Assembly (NCBI GenBank): GCA_030697685.1
Contig: JAUYPF010000059.1
Span: 1 to 38,526 of the forward strand
Reading direction: 5' to 3'
Source of the DNA: a bacterium
Lineage (GTDB): Archaea > Nanobdellota > Nanobdellia > SCGC-AAA011-G17 > GW2011-AR17
DNA length: 38,526 nt
Shown here: positions 29,813 to 37,312 of the stretch, piece after piece
Position numbering within the stretch: the stretch's first letter is position 1
Layout: each line of letters starts with the position of its first letter
Position numbers and translations under genes: made by a program
The notes under the pieces: generated by a model
What the model was told of the DNA's origin: nothing
Seen by the model: the letters and a program-made list of their open reading frames with translations, nothing else
The model's database searches: none

Positions 29813-30972
29813 TCCCATGGACGAAAAAATACGAACCACAAAAAAGTAAAGATATTCTTGGTCAGGAACTAGCACTCTTTAAACTCAAAGAAGCATTAAA
29901 ACTAAAGCGTACAGTTCTTATATATGGTCCTTCTGGAACAGGAAAAACCTCTTCAGTACAAATAATTGGAAAAGAACTTGGCCTAGAATTATTTGAAATA
30001 AACGCGTCAGATGCAAGAAACAAAGAAAACATTGAGCAAACTATTGGAAACTCCTTAACACAGCAAAGTCTTTTTGCAAAAGGAAAAGTTATTCTCATTG
30101 ATGACATTGATGCATTATCTGGAACAAAAGATAGAGGTGGACTCCCAACAATCCAATCACTAATAGAAAAAACAAAATATGCAATAGCAATAACTTGCAT
30201 AAATCCTTGGGAGGATAAATATTCTAAACTGCGAAAACAATGCCTTCTCATTGAATTCCAAGCCCTAAAAAAAGAAAACATTCTCAACCATTTAAAAAAT
30301 ATTGCAGATGCAGAAAGTATCCAATATCAAGAAAAAGATCTTCTGGGGATAATTAAATCAAGCAAAGGGGATCTCAGGGCAGCAATTACAGACCTACAGA
30401 CATGTAGTATAACCAAAACAGTAAACATAGAAGAAGATAATGAACGTGATCATGAAGAAGACATGCAGTATTGCTTAAGAAAAATTCTAAAAAGTAAGAA
30501 ATGGGAAGAAACATTTAATGTATTCGATAAAGTAGATGAAGATTTGAATGAATGTCTACTCTGGCTAGATGAAAATCTTCCCAAAGAATACAACTCAGAA
30601 GATCTAAAAAAGGCATATGAATATATTTCTAAAGCAGATGTCTACAATGGAAGAATTCGAAGATGGCAGCATTGGAGATTTTTAATCTACATTAATATGC
30701 TTATAACATCTGGTGTTGCAAATGCAAAAAAAGAAACAAACATCAATGCAATAGAATATACCAGAACAATGAGAATTCTCAAACTCTGGCAGGCAAACAT
30801 GAAATATGCAAAAAAGAAGTCTATTGCAAATAAAATCGCAGAACACACACATACCTCAACAAAAAGAGCAATAAAAGACTCTTTTCCATATCTCAAGAAC
30901 ATTCTTCTTCAAAAAGAGGTAATGGTTGAATTAAAATTAGATGAAGAAGAAATTTCCTGGTTAAGAAAATAA
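29809..30972 (+). CDS. rfcL: Replication factor C large subunit
   Basis: The 387-aa product has WTKKYEPQKSKDILGQ, intact Walker A GPSGTGKTS (40-48), NASDARN, Walker B VILIDDIDAL (94-103) and a helical C-terminal collar. It pairs with RFC-S in the clamp loader. It is shorter than typical archaeal RFC-L (about 450-500 aa) and ends LKLDEEEISWLRK without the PIP-box-like QxxLFxF tail. No intein interrupts its own P-loop, although RFC-S has one at the same motif. Confidence 0.93.
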   Translation: MIPWTKKYEPQKSKDILGQELALFKLKEALKLKRTVLIYGPSGTGKTSSVQIIGKELGLELFEINASDARNKENIEQTIGNSLTQQSLFAKGKVILIDDIDALSGTKDRGGLPTIQSLIEKTKYAIAITCINPWEDKYSKLRKQCLLIEFQALKKENILNHLKNIADAESIQYQEKDLLGIIKSSKGDLRAAITDLQTCSITKTVNIEEDNERDHEEDMQYCLRKILKSKKWEETFNVFDKVDEDLNECLLWLDENLPKEYNSEDLKKAYEYISKADVYNGRIRRWQHWRFLIYINMLITSGVANAKKETNINAIEYTRTMRILKLWQANMKYAKKKSIANKIAEHTHTSTKRAIKDSFPYLKNILLQKEVMVELKLDEEEISWLRK

Positions 30973-32016
30973 CTATGATCTTTTAAGGATTTCACGAACC
31001 TTAGTTAATTGCAACATCTCTATACTTTGTTGGATTTCTAAAAAAGAATTTTGTAATTGATTTTGTTGTTCCAAAGATAATCTTGGATAAATAACTTTCA
31101 ATTCCTCCGAATAAATCATAGCAAAATTAACATTTCCTTTCTCTAAAGCTTTTTGTGATTTTTGAATAAGCTCTACACATTGTTCGAAAGAATCTAAATC
31201 AGAAAGAATTTCTAAAGAAGACCCATAAACTTTTTTCTTAAGAAAAACTATAGGAAGAACTTGAGGAACAGTCTCCTGTATATGTTGTATTTTAGAAGAG
31301 TTAGATAGTAATTGATGAGAAAAGGAAATATGTAAATGCTTTTTAAGTTTTTGTCGTACAAAACGAAGATGAAGCATTTCTAAATCCTGCTGCAATTCAA
31401 CAAAAATAGGATGTATTTCAGACCTTTGCTGTGAAGAGATTCGCAAATAAAAAGGTTTTAATTCCTCATAAAAAATTTGTGCATAATTTAAGTTTCCATT
31501 TTGTAAAGCCTTTCTACATTTTTGTAAGAGTTCATTGGTTTTTTCCAAGGGATTAGGAAATTTTTCTTCCTCTTCAGTCAATTCAGAGAAGCTAATACTA
31601 TTTGAAGATTCTTTTATCTCAGAAAAATCTTCTTTTTGCTGAGCAAGCTCTGGAAAAGTAATATTTTTAGGATTTAAATGTGGAGAATCTTGTTTTTTAA
31701 AAGAAGCTAATTCAGGAAAACGTATTTTTTTTGAATGAGTTTTTTTCTCCAACTCTGGAAAAGTAATTTCTTTTTGGGGGAATAGTTTCTTACGAGTACT
31801 AATAAGATTATTCTTTAGAGGAAGTAATGAACCTTTCTCAAAAATATTTGCAAAAATGGAATGCTTATATTCTAATTTAGGGATTTGTAAAGTTAATTTT
31901 TTAGGACGAACAAGTAGCTTTCCAATCTGAAAGCCTTTCCTTTTAGGAAGATGTATTGGTGCTTCTAAAACAATAGACGATATATTTACCTCGCCACCTC
32001 TTTTTTTCTTTACCAT
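30973..32016 (-). CDS. Hypothetical repeat protein with FPEL motifs and a duplicated helical domain
   Basis: The 347-aa product contains four copies of an I-T/R/S-F-P/S-E-L motif (residues 84-89, 98-103, 119-124, 141-146) in a low-complexity linker, then two copies of a helical domain of about 65 residues (161-226 and 281-346). These share patterns such as ALQNGNLNYAQIFYEELKP and ALEKGNVNFAMIYSEELKV. The gene abuts RFC-L tail to tail without a gap. TATA at 32043-32051 is about 30 bp upstream. The motifs look like repeated peptide ligands; no function is known. Confidence 0.8.
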   Translation of the reverse strand: MVKKKRGGEVNISSIVLEAPIHLPKRKGFQIGKLLVRPKKLTLQIPKLEYKHSIFANIFEKGSLLPLKNNLISTRKKLFPQKEITFPELEKKTHSKKIRFPELASFKKQDSPHLNPKNITFPELAQQKEDFSEIKESSNSISFSELTEEEEKFPNPLEKTNELLQKCRKALQNGNLNYAQIFYEELKPFYLRISSQQRSEIHPIFVELQQDLEMLHLRFVRQKLKKHLHISFSHQLLSNSSKIQHIQETVPQVLPIVFLKKKVYGSSLEILSDLDSFEQCVELIQKSQKALEKGNVNFAMIYSEELKVIYPRLSLEQQNQLQNSFLEIQQSIEMLQLTKVREILKRS

Positions 32017-32143
32017 GAACTAAAAAAATAGAAGAATAAAGAATATATAAACTTTTTTAAAGTTGGATTCAACAAAAAAGATAAGAATTCTAAACTTGAA
32101 GCACCCAAAAACCTTAAGAAGCTAAAACCTATTCTAAAAATCA

Positions 32144-34822
32144 ATGGCCTTTAACATTATCGTAGGAAGAAACGAAGAAGACAAAAAAAAATTTGGAGAT
32201 AGAGGAACTATCCTCCTAGGAAGAGCCTATGTAAAAATGGGACAAACAACATCTCTTTCTAACTATGTCTACCTCGATGTAATCAAAGCCCATGTGGTGT
32301 TTGTCGTCGGCAAAAGAGGATCTGGAAAATCCTACTCAGCTTCTGTCATCGCAGAAGGCATAATCGACCTCCCAGAGGAAGCATCAAAAAATATTGCAGT
32401 GATTATGTTAGACACCATGGGCGTATTCTGGACGATGAAATATCCCAATGAAAAGGATGCAGATTTATTAGAAGAATGGAATCTAAAACCCAAAGGCATG
32501 GAAAAAATAAAAGTATTTACACCATTCGGAAAATTTGAAGATGCAAAAAATAAAGGTGTCCCCACAGACTATCCTTTTTCTATCAAAGCTTCTGAACTCA
32601 CTGGAGAAGATTGGCGCCTAGCATTTGAACTACCAGCATCACACCCTGTTTCTATTCTTATTGAAAAAGTCCTAGGAGATTTTGCAGAAAATAAAATTGA
32701 AGAATATACCATTGATATGATGATTACTACATTTGAAAAAGAAAATACATTCCCAGTAGATGTACGCAATGAAGGAATAAACAAATTACGAGCTGCAAAA
32801 CGTTGGGGTCTTTTCTCAGATGAAGGAACTAAGATTGATGTACTCATTAAAGGTGGAACAGTTTCTATCTTAGATATGTCTGCATATGCAACTTCTGAAG
32901 GTGGCTGGGGCGTCAAAGCTCTAGTTGTAGGTTTAATTTGTAAAAAAGTATTCATTGAACGAATGATCTCCCGTCAGTTAGAAGAAGTAGAAGCAATCAA
33001 AGTAGGTTATTCCTATTTCAAAATGGAAGAAGAAGTAGAAACAGAAGAAAAAAAACCTTTAGTCTGGTTCCTTTTAGATGAATGTTTAACAGGAAAAACC
33101 ACTATAGATACATCCTATGGAAAAGATAAACTTTCAAATATAATTAAAAAACACAAACAAGGAGAAAATATAACAGTGCTTTCATTTAATCAAATAACTA
33201 AAAAGCTAGAATATAAGCCTATCACAAAGGTGTATGAAAAAGGAAAGAAAGAGATTATAAGAATAAAAACTGAAACAGGTCAGGAATTAGAATGCACAGA
33301 GAATCATAAAATTCAAACAATAAATGGCTTTCAAGAAGCTTATTTAGCAGAAGAAATTGCTATTCCTATCAATACACCTTACAGAAATAATAAAGAGCTC
33401 ATAATAGCACGTTTATTTGGATCAATCATTGGTGATGGCTATCTAAACCAAAAAGGAACTGTAGTCGGATTTTCAGGGAAGGGCTCAGAAGAAGATCTTT
33501 TAAGAATAAAAGAAGACTTAAAAGAATTAGGATTTACATCCAGTAAAATTCAAACCAGACAAACAAAGTCATATATAACTACCACTTACGGAAAAACACA
33601 CGAAGTAATAGGAATAAGCCAGGAGTTTACTTCTAGCACAAAATGCCATAAATTCTTTAAAGAGAAAGGTGCTCCTATAGGCAAAAAAATACAAAGCGCA
33701 TTCAGAATCCCAAAATGGCTAAAAGAAGCAAACCTAGAAGTCAAAGCAGAATTTCTAGCTGCATTATATGGAGCAGACGGAATGGCACCAAGTATTTCTA
33801 AAGCCTGCAAAAGAGATTTTAATCCTATTAGGCTTAGTTTCAATTATATCCTCACCAATGAAGAACATGCAAAAAAATATACAGAAGATTTAGTAAAACT
33901 TTTAGAGGATTTAGGAATACAAAAAAATAAAATCTCTCAAAGAGAAGGAAATATAAGAAAAGATGGAAAAAAAACAGGAAAAATAATTATTACCTTGTCT
34001 AAAGAAACAATAAATACCATTAGATATTTAGATAATATAGGATACCGATATTGTAACAAAAAAGAAGTCGCAGGAAAAAAATGGCTTGAATATCTTAAGG
34101 CAAAAAAATTTGAAGAAAGTAGAATCCTAAAATTAAAAGAAACTGCAATAACTATACATAAAACACAAGGCCTAGGAAAAATAAGAATTGCAAAAATTCT
34201 AGATGTTAAACCCTATCAAGTAAGAGACTGGATTTATTATGATATTAAAACGAGAAGCCAAAATTCTTTTCAAAATTTTGAAGAATGGGTAAAAGAAAGA
34301 GTATTTGAAAATCAAATTTTTGAGAGGATCATAGAAAAAGAGAAACTTGGCCAAAAAGAGGTTTTTGATATTTCTGTAGAAGGGAACCATACATTTATAG
34401 CAAATAGTTATATTGTACACAACTGCCACGAACTCCTTCCAGCAGAGGGAAAAACTGCAGCAACAGATGCTCTGGTTACAATCCTCAGAGAAGGAAGACA
34501 ACCAGGAATTTCTCTTTTACTTATTTCACAACAGCCTGGAAAGATCCACTCAGATGTATTAACACAATCAGATATTGTTATTGGGCATAGACTTACTGCA
34601 AAACGTGATATAGACGCACTGAACTCTATGATGCAATCTTATTTAGGAAACACTTTAACAGGATACTTAAACACACTTCCTTCAGAGCCAGGAGCGGCAA
34701 TCCTTCTCGATGATAACTCTGAAAGACTTTTTCCCATTCGAACAAGGCCTAAGTTCTCTTGGCATGGTGGAGAAGCACCTACAGCAATCAAATACAAGCG
34801 TTCTGCAAATCTAGGCATCTAA
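32144..34822 (+). CDS. HerA-like/DUF87 ATPase, precursor with intein
   Basis: The 892-aa precursor contains, after removal of residues 314-760, a 445-aa ATPase of the HerA/FtsK group: VVFVVGKRGSGKSYSASVIA (Walker A 56-63), IAVIMLDTMGVFWTMKYP, SILDMSAYA, Walker B VWFLLDE-(intein)-CHELLPAEG, then LREGRQPGISLLLISQQPGK with the sensor-like QQP and DIVIGHRL. HerA-type motors translocate DNA, often with NurA; NurA is not seen here. The RlmE gene begins 1 bp after the stop. Confidence 0.9.
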   Translation: MAFNIIVGRNEEDKKKFGDRGTILLGRAYVKMGQTTSLSNYVYLDVIKAHVVFVVGKRGSGKSYSASVIAEGIIDLPEEASKNIAVIMLDTMGVFWTMKYPNEKDADLLEEWNLKPKGMEKIKVFTPFGKFEDAKNKGVPTDYPFSIKASELTGEDWRLAFELPASHPVSILIEKVLGDFAENKIEEYTIDMMITTFEKENTFPVDVRNEGINKLRAAKRWGLFSDEGTKIDVLIKGGTVSILDMSAYATSEGGWGVKALVVGLICKKVFIERMISRQLEEVEAIKVGYSYFKMEEEVETEEKKPLVWFLLDECLTGKTTIDTSYGKDKLSNIIKKHKQGENITVLSFNQITKKLEYKPITKVYEKGKKEIIRIKTETGQELECTENHKIQTINGFQEAYLAEEIAIPINTPYRNNKELIIARLFGSIIGDGYLNQKGTVVGFSGKGSEEDLLRIKEDLKELGFTSSKIQTRQTKSYITTTYGKTHEVIGISQEFTSSTKCHKFFKEKGAPIGKKIQSAFRIPKWLKEANLEVKAEFLAALYGADGMAPSISKACKRDFNPIRLSFNYILTNEEHAKKYTEDLVKLLEDLGIQKNKISQREGNIRKDGKKTGKIIITLSKETINTIRYLDNIGYRYCNKKEVAGKKWLEYLKAKKFEESRILKLKETAITIHKTQGLGKIRIAKILDVKPYQVRDWIYYDIKTRSQNSFQNFEEWVKERVFENQIFERIIEKEKLGQKEVFDISVEGNHTFIANSYIVHNCHELLPAEGKTAATDALVTILREGRQPGISLLLISQQPGKIHSDVLTQSDIVIGHRLTAKRDIDALNSMMQSYLGNTLTGYLNTLPSEPGAAILLDDNSERLFPIRTRPKFSWHGGEAPTAIKYKRSANLGI
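33083..34423 (+). mobile_element. HerA-like ATPase intein with LAGLIDADG endonuclease, 447 aa
   Basis: It begins with Cys (CLTGKTTIDT), has LECTENHKIQTING (block B), LAGLIDADG-like LFGSIIGDGYL and FLAALYGADGM, block F EVFDISVEGNHTF and ends VHN before extein Cys. The insertion lies directly after the Walker B acidic pair DE. A helix-turn-helix-like segment (GLGKIRIAKILDVKPYQVRD) follows the endonuclease core. A functional intein is suggested by complete splicing residues (C1, TxxH-like TENH, HN, C+1). Confidence 0.93.
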
Positions 34823-34823
34823 A

Positions 34824-35393
34824 ATGGCATACAACAAAAAAGATTATTATTTTAACAAAGCAAAAAAAGAAGGTTTTCGTGCACGTTCTTCTTACAAATT
34901 AATAGAGATTGCAAAAAAATATCAACTACTAAGAAAAAATGATTCTGTTCTTGATATTGGCTGTGCTCCTGGATCCTGGTTACAAGTTGTGAAACAAATG
35001 ACAAAAGGAAGAATTGTCGGTGTTGACCTTGTTTCTATAAAACCAATAGAAGGGGTGACATTTATTCAAGGGGATATTGAAGATACAGAAATAAAAAAAC
35101 AACTCAAAGGAAAATTTGATTTAATCATTTCAGATATCGCACCAAAAACAACAGGAATGAAAGAAAGAGACCAAGCAGTATCTTACATTCTTTCAAGAGA
35201 ATCATTTCTCATTGCAAAAAAACATCTCAATACAAATGGAAACTTTCTGGTAAAAACTTTTCAATCACAAGAAACAGAAGATCTTGTCAAAGAAATGAAA
35301 TCTTTTTTTACTTTTGTAAAAAGATACAGCCCTCAATCAACAAGGCAAGGTTCAAAAGAAATTTATATTGTTGCAACAGGATTTAAGTTGTAG
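34824..35393 (+). CDS. rlmE: 23S rRNA 2'-O-methyltransferase RlmE/FtsJ
   Basis: The 189-aa product has the RlmE layout: ARSSYKLIEI with K25, SVLDIGCAPGSWLQV (motif I, 41-55), FDLIISDIAP with D104, NFLVKTF with K144 and SKEIYIV with E179, giving the K-D-K-E catalytic tetrad. It methylates a ribose in 23S rRNA helix 92 in known family members. It starts 1 bp after the HerA-like gene stop, so it is in the same operon, and its 3' end overlaps the opposite MTAP gene by 11 bp. Confidence 0.96.
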   Translation: MAYNKKDYYFNKAKKEGFRARSSYKLIEIAKKYQLLRKNDSVLDIGCAPGSWLQVVKQMTKGRIVGVDLVSIKPIEGVTFIQGDIEDTEIKKQLKGKFDLIISDIAPKTTGMKERDQAVSYILSRESFLIAKKHLNTNGNFLVKTFQSQETEDLVKEMKSFFTFVKRYSPQSTRQGSKEIYIVATGFKL

Positions 35394-36174
35394 ATAAATT
35401 TAATAAATGTTCAACAATCTGAACAATATCTTTTTTTGCAATAGCCATAACTCTTTTTGTTTCTTCATGATCAACAATTGCACCTGGAACAATACCATTT
35501 GCATAATTAACATTAGAGCAAATTGCAGCAAAAGGAATCTTCATTTGTGATAAAAGCATTCCTTCCGGAACAGTCGTCATACCAACAACTCTATAAGGCT
35601 TTCTTCTTTGAGTGAGTTCATCAAGTACTGCAATCTCATCACTGCTTTCAAAACAATCTCCCCCATTATAAATATACAATCCATTTTCTAATGCCATACA
35701 GCCAGTCTCTCGTATTGCAAGTCCAATTTTTTTTTGTAGCCCTAAATCAAAAATATCATCTAAGCTTGAATGAACATTTTTAGATTTGTTTCCAAAGCTA
35801 TGCCGAGATGCAGCAAAACCTCTAAAAACTCTAGCAGGGACAACAAATGCATGTTTGTCTGCAATTGGAATATCAAGATCTAAAGCACCTACTGCACTAA
35901 AACCATACACAAGATCAACACCTTCTTCATAAAGCCTTAAAACATTTGCTTCATATCCTTTTTCTTGAATAAGTTCTGCAGGACTGCGAATAGGTTTTCC
36001 ATCTTTCTCTCCATGCCGTGGAAGCAGCAAAACATCTAAATTCTGATATGTCCCAGTTTTGTAAGGAAGCACACGGCCATAAGAATTGTGAGTCTCTTTA
36101 TGATATCGAATATCCAATAAAAGCTTATCAAACGCTGTACTCAAACCACTCCCTAAAAGAAAAGCTATTTTCAT
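35383..36174 (-). CDS. 5'-methylthioadenosine/purine nucleoside phosphorylase family
   Basis: The 263-aa product has the PNP/MTAP family pattern: IAFLLGSGLS, LLPRHGEKDGKPIRSPAELI (phosphate-binding HG..H-like region), YGFSAVGALDLDIPIADKHA, and VVGMTTVPEGMLLSQMKIPF followed by AAICSNVNYANGI, matching the MT.PE..LA.E block. It cleaves a nucleoside by phosphate, probably for purine salvage or MTA recycling; substrate choice cannot be read. TATA near 36200 gives a leaderless mRNA. Confidence 0.85.
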   Translation of the reverse strand: MKIAFLLGSGLSTAFDKLLLDIRYHKETHNSYGRVLPYKTGTYQNLDVLLLPRHGEKDGKPIRSPAELIQEKGYEANVLRLYEEGVDLVYGFSAVGALDLDIPIADKHAFVVPARVFRGFAASRHSFGNKSKNVHSSLDDIFDLGLQKKIGLAIRETGCMALENGLYIYNGGDCFESSDEIAVLDELTQRRKPYRVVGMTTVPEGMLLSQMKIPFAAICSNVNYANGIVPGAIVDHEETKRVMAIAKKDIVQIVEHLLNLSTT

Positions 36175-36230
36175 AAAAAGAAAAAGAAAATGCCCCTTTT
36201 TAAAAATAATGTAAATGAAAACTAGAGTTT

Positions 36231-36470
36231 TTACTTCATAAAAGTCAAGGCTTTCTGCATCAAAGGCATAACTGCTTCTGCTTCTTCTTTAAAGAGTCGT
36301 CCTAATTTACTAAAACTATACTCACCAGTATTATTACTTAAATCTTCTCGAGATATTTGTAATTTTGCTGTTCCTTCATTATAAGACATAACACTCACTG
36401 TTATTCTTGTAGTTTCAAATTTTATAGTCTCACTAAATAATGCTTTATCCAAATTTTTGTCAAATGCCAT
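36231..36470 (-). CDS. Hypothetical protein, 79 aa
   Basis: A small soluble protein: beta-rich N-terminal half (ETTRITVSVMSYNEGTAKLQ) and an alpha-helical C terminus (LFKEEAEAVMPLMQKALTF). A TATA element GTATTTAAAA lies about 26 bp upstream at 36489-36503. A dyad element like those in the TA island lies further upstream, between this promoter and the tRNA-Leu promoter. No family is recognised. Confidence 0.7.
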   Translation of the reverse strand: MAFDKNLDKALFSETIKFETTRITVSVMSYNEGTAKLQISREDLSNNTGEYSFSKLGRLFKEEAEAVMPLMQKALTFMK

Positions 36471-36520
36471 AAACTAAGAAAAAATTCTAGTTTTAAATAC
36501 TTTTGCTTATCGACGAGACA

Positions 36521-36566
36521 CCGGAAATCCTTCGAAAAAGAAAGAATTTTTCGGAAATCTTCCGGA
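36521..36566. promoter_or_regulatory. Double dyad element, sites 4 and 5
   Basis: CCGGAAATCCTTCG at 36521-36534 is, in reverse, CGAAGGATTTCCGG, the core of sites 2 and 3. TCGGAAATCTTCCGGA at 36551-36566 contains a perfect CGGAA-ATC-TTCCG dyad and is followed by TTTTTCGT as at site 1. The two halves face opposite promoters: the 79-aa gene (minus) and tRNA-Leu (plus, TATA at 36580-36591). Confidence 0.6.
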
Positions 36567-36614
36567 TTTTTCGTGTAAAGATTTATTAAAACAATTTACC
36601 TAAAGATATTTTGT

Positions 36615-36734
36615 GCTGAAATCGCATAATCTGGTAGTGCGAGAGCCTTAAGGGATCCTTAGTAACCAGGACTAAAGATCAGAGACAGCTCTTGTCTCCC
36701 CCGAGACTTCTGGGTTCAAATCCCAGCTGCAGCG
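36615..36734 (+). tRNA. tRNA-Leu (UAA) with intron and an odd acceptor stem
   Basis: D arm GCAT-AATCTGGTA-GTGC, anticodon stem AGAGC/GCTCT with loop CT-TAA-G, a long variable arm GTCTC-CCCC-GAGAC, and T arm CTGGG-TTCAAAT-CCCAG define a class II tRNA with anticodon UAA (Leu). A 34-nt intron follows position 37; the spliced form is 86 nt. The acceptor GCTGAAA/CTGCAGC has A-G and A-C mismatches, and discriminator G73 is unlike the usual A73 of tRNA-Leu. Promoter TATA lies about 30 bp upstream. Identity by anticodon is clear; full function is less so. Confidence 0.75.
36653..36686 (+). other. Intron of tRNA-Leu, 34 nt
   Basis: The segment lies between nucleotide 37 (G) and 38 (A) of the anticodon loop, the canonical archaeal position. 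It contains CCTTAG...CTAAAG, allowing pairing inside the intron and with the loop, as expected for a bulge-helix-bulge precursor. Confidence 0.75.
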
Positions 36735-36743
36735 CATAAATCG

Positions 36744-36802
36744 TCCAAAGAATTAAACTTTTTGGATAAGCAAATTTCACAAAAACAAATAGCGAGAGCT
36801 AT
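36744..36802 (+). promoter_or_regulatory. Two hairpins in the leader of the HEVAH gene
   Basis: TCCAAA (36744-36749) can pair with TTTGGA (36761-36766). At 36789-36802 ATAGC-GAGA-GCTAT forms a 5-bp stem with a GNRA-type tetraloop, ending 3 nt before the AAGGAG ribosome binding site. No separate strong TATA box lies between tRNA-Leu and the gene, so the leader may come from the tRNA transcript. Confidence 0.4.
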
Positions 36803-36817
36803 GCAAGGAGACAAAAA

Positions 36818-37312
36818 ATGAAACAAGAAATGGAAATACAAAAATATATTCAAGAAAATGGTTGGAATATAAACTATGATGGAAATACTGCAACAAATAT
36901 TTTTGGTACAGAATATAATGTAACCATTCAAGATACAAAAGATTATTTTGATTTTTCTAATGTGCAATTAAAAACAAAGGAAATAACAATCAAAGATATA
37001 TGTGAATTCCATCAAGATGTTTTCAACGCAGAAGGGGGGACAGAACATATGGCCTATGCACTTGCACATGAAGTAGCACACACAGAAACATACGCAATCC
37101 ATTCTGCACTAGCCCTAGGCCTATTAGGATTAGGACTAGTAAGAACAATACAAAGCAAAGACCCAAAAACCTTCCTAAAATGGTCATTTTCTGCTTTACT
37201 AGGAACATATTTTCTCAGCGAAGCAACAGCAGAAGCAGGCGCATATTTCATTCATGGAGCCAGAATAGAAGGAAACCTTGGCCTCTACAAAACATTGTTA
37301 GACTTACTTTAA
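36818..37312 (+). CDS. Putative membrane metalloprotease with HEVAH motif, 164 aa
   Basis: Residues about 1-75 form a polar, beta-rich N domain. ALAHEVAHTE (about residues 85-94) contains HExxH, the zinc motif of gluzincin-type proteases. It is followed by a hydrophobic segment (SALALGLLGLGLVRTI), a second one (WSFSALLGTYFLSEATAEAG), where a Glu in SEATAEAG could be the third ligand as in M48-like enzymes. The protein is short for a protease. AAGGAG lies 7 nt before the ATG. The 3' end overlaps Trm5 by 4 bp. Activity is inferred. Confidence 0.65.
   Translation: MKQEMEIQKYIQENGWNINYDGNTATNIFGTEYNVTIQDTKDYFDFSNVQLKTKEITIKDICEFHQDVFNAEGGTEHMAYALAHEVAHTETYAIHSALALGLLGLGLVRTIQSKDPKTFLKWSFSALLGTYFLSEATAEAGAYFIHGARIEGNLGLYKTLLDLL

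Noticed and set aside
36615-36734. tRNA-Ser because of the long variable arm and G73
   Set aside because: With the stem AGAGC/GCTCT fixed and an intron at the canonical site the anticodon is UAA; no serine anticodon can be placed without an unusual splice.
36716-36967. 83-aa minus-strand ORF
   Set aside because: It is antisense to the 5' part of the HEVAH gene and the tRNA-Leu 3' end, with no promoter.
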